The position numbers and the translations under genes were made by a program. A stretch of DNA of 6,272 bases, taken from positions 1-6,272 of the forward strand of contig JAJFFA010000612.1 in NCBI GenBank assembly GCA_021776885.1, read 5' to 3'. Below are positions 5,604 through 6,272 of this stretch, piece after piece. The notes beneath the pieces are model-generated. The model saw only the letters and a list, made by a program, of their open reading frames with translations, did not search any database and had not been told where the DNA came from. Origin of the DNA: Planctomycetota bacterium. GTDB lineage: Bacteria; Planctomycetota; UBA1135; GCA-002686595. Numbering within the stretch: position 1 is the first letter of the stretch; every line of letters starts with the position of its first letter.

Positions 5604-6272
5604 TCGCCCTACTCTTCTTGCTCACGGCCAGCGCTCCCCAGCCCCAGGACAGCGATCCGGTCGTGGCGCCGATCCTGCGCGTCTACGAGATCGGCGACCT
5701 GACCGGGGTCGACGAGCTGACGCGCCTGGGCACGGCCCTGGACGGGCACGTCGACCAGCAGGCCCGAGCCCAGGTCTACGAAGCTCTGGACGGACTCCTC
5801 GAGCACAGCCGGAGCGTCCAGCAGCGGGCCGAGAGCCTGGTCGGTGCGGTGCGCGGGCTGATCGAACCGCCCCTGGACGGGGAGCGCCAGCGGGTCGAGC
5901 TCCTGGGCACGGACCAGCTCGTCCTCGTCGGCAGCGAGCTGCAGCACACGCGCCTGTCGGGCTTCCTGCGCGCGGCGCGCAACTGGTGGCGTGGCGAGCC
6001 GTACCTGCAGTTCGACACGAGCCTCTTCGAGGTCGAGCCCGGAGACCTCGAGCGCTGGAGCGCGGGGCGTGACTCCTGGGTCCTGCAGCCCGGGGCGGCT
6101 GAAGAGTTCCGGGCCGAGGTACGCGCCAGGGCGCTGCAGCAGGTGACCTCGCCCGAGCTGCTCATTGGCCCCTTCCAGCGCGCAGAGCTCGCGGTGATCG
6201 ACAGCACGGCCTACGTCAGCGACTACGAACGCATCTCGGTGCCTGACCGCGCCGACGAGCTGCTCAGCCCCG
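5600..6272 (+). CDS. Exported secretin-like protein, partial (C-terminus beyond window)
   Basis: The gene starts in an ATGA overlap with the preceding gene and stays open for 224 codons to the window end. A short signal peptide (about 1-12, MIALLFLLTASA) precedes a Gln/Asp-rich mature start. The following blocks resemble secretin-type subdomain order: ILRVYEIGDLTG (25-36), then a helical region; DQLVLVGSELQHTRLSGFLR (105-124), like the strand-helix pattern where secretin N-domains read VVxGTPxxHxxVxxLL; PYLQFDTSLFEVEPGDLERW (134-153), like the QVxVExxFxEV strand; and VTSPELLIGPFQRAELAVID (182-201) plus STAYVSDYE (202-210), like the start of a secretin beta-domain. I infer a secretin-related or N-domain-only protein. 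Pore formation cannot be judged because the C-terminal part is missing. Its place third in a sigma/membrane-partner operon is unusual for a canonical secretion gene, so a sensing or envelope role is equally possible. Confidence 0.65.
   Translation, partial: MIALLFLLTASAPQPQDSDPVVAPILRVYEIGDLTGVDELTRLGTALDGHVDQQARAQVYEALDGLLEHSRSVQQRAESLVGAVRGLIEPPLDGERQRVELLGTDQLVLVGSELQHTRLSGFLRAARNWWRGEPYLQFDTSLFEVEPGDLERWSAGRDSWVLQPGAAEEFRAEVRARALQQVTSPELLIGPFQRAELAVIDSTAYVSDYERISVPDRADELLSP

Noticed and set aside
1..6272. tRNA, rRNA, CRISPR, insertion sequence, integrase or attachment site
   Set aside because: I saw no cloverleaf, regularly spaced repeats, transposase or recombinase motifs, or target-site duplications. 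All intervals over 160 bp are protein-coding.

Overview
The window is a G+C-rich, densely coded bacterial stretch with seven protein-coding genes (two cut by the window edges) and no RNA gene, insertion sequence, prophage or CRISPR array that I can see. Several traits suggest a Planctomycetota-like lineage, though a myxobacterium- or Acidobacteriota-like relative is possible: a sulfatase-fold protein, a DUF5916 outer-membrane protein, an ECF sigma factor with a membrane partner and a secretin-like product, frequent GTG starts and promoters that look leaderless. The taxon is an inference, not something read directly.

Layout. Positions 1-142 (minus) hold the N-terminus of a membrane-anchored protein resembling the start of alpha/beta hydrolases. 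Upstream of it on the same strand, 196-1116 is a sulfatase-fold protein in which every catalytic and metal-binding motif I can align has been lost. A 48-bp divergent spacer (1117-1164) carries two mirror-image -10 elements inside a 13-bp near-perfect inverted repeat. Positions 1165-2193 (plus) encode a PqiA-family integral membrane protein. It converges, with only 12 bp between stop codons, on 2206-4431 (minus), a CBM9/DUF5916 outer-membrane beta-barrel protein. After a 159-bp divergent region come three plus-strand genes joined by ATGA stop/start overlaps: an ECF sigma factor (4591-5136), a single-pass membrane protein in the anti-sigma position (5133-5603), and an exported secretin-like protein running off the right edge (5600-6272).

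How they may work together. The right half reads as an envelope-oriented module. A sigma factor and its probable membrane-bound antagonist are translationally coupled to an exported secretin-like protein and divergently placed against an outer-membrane barrel gene, which is therefore a candidate target. The left half pairs a probable pseudo-sulfatase with PqiA across one shared symmetric promoter region, suggesting matched expression of two envelope proteins. These functional links rest on gene order and sequence motifs only.
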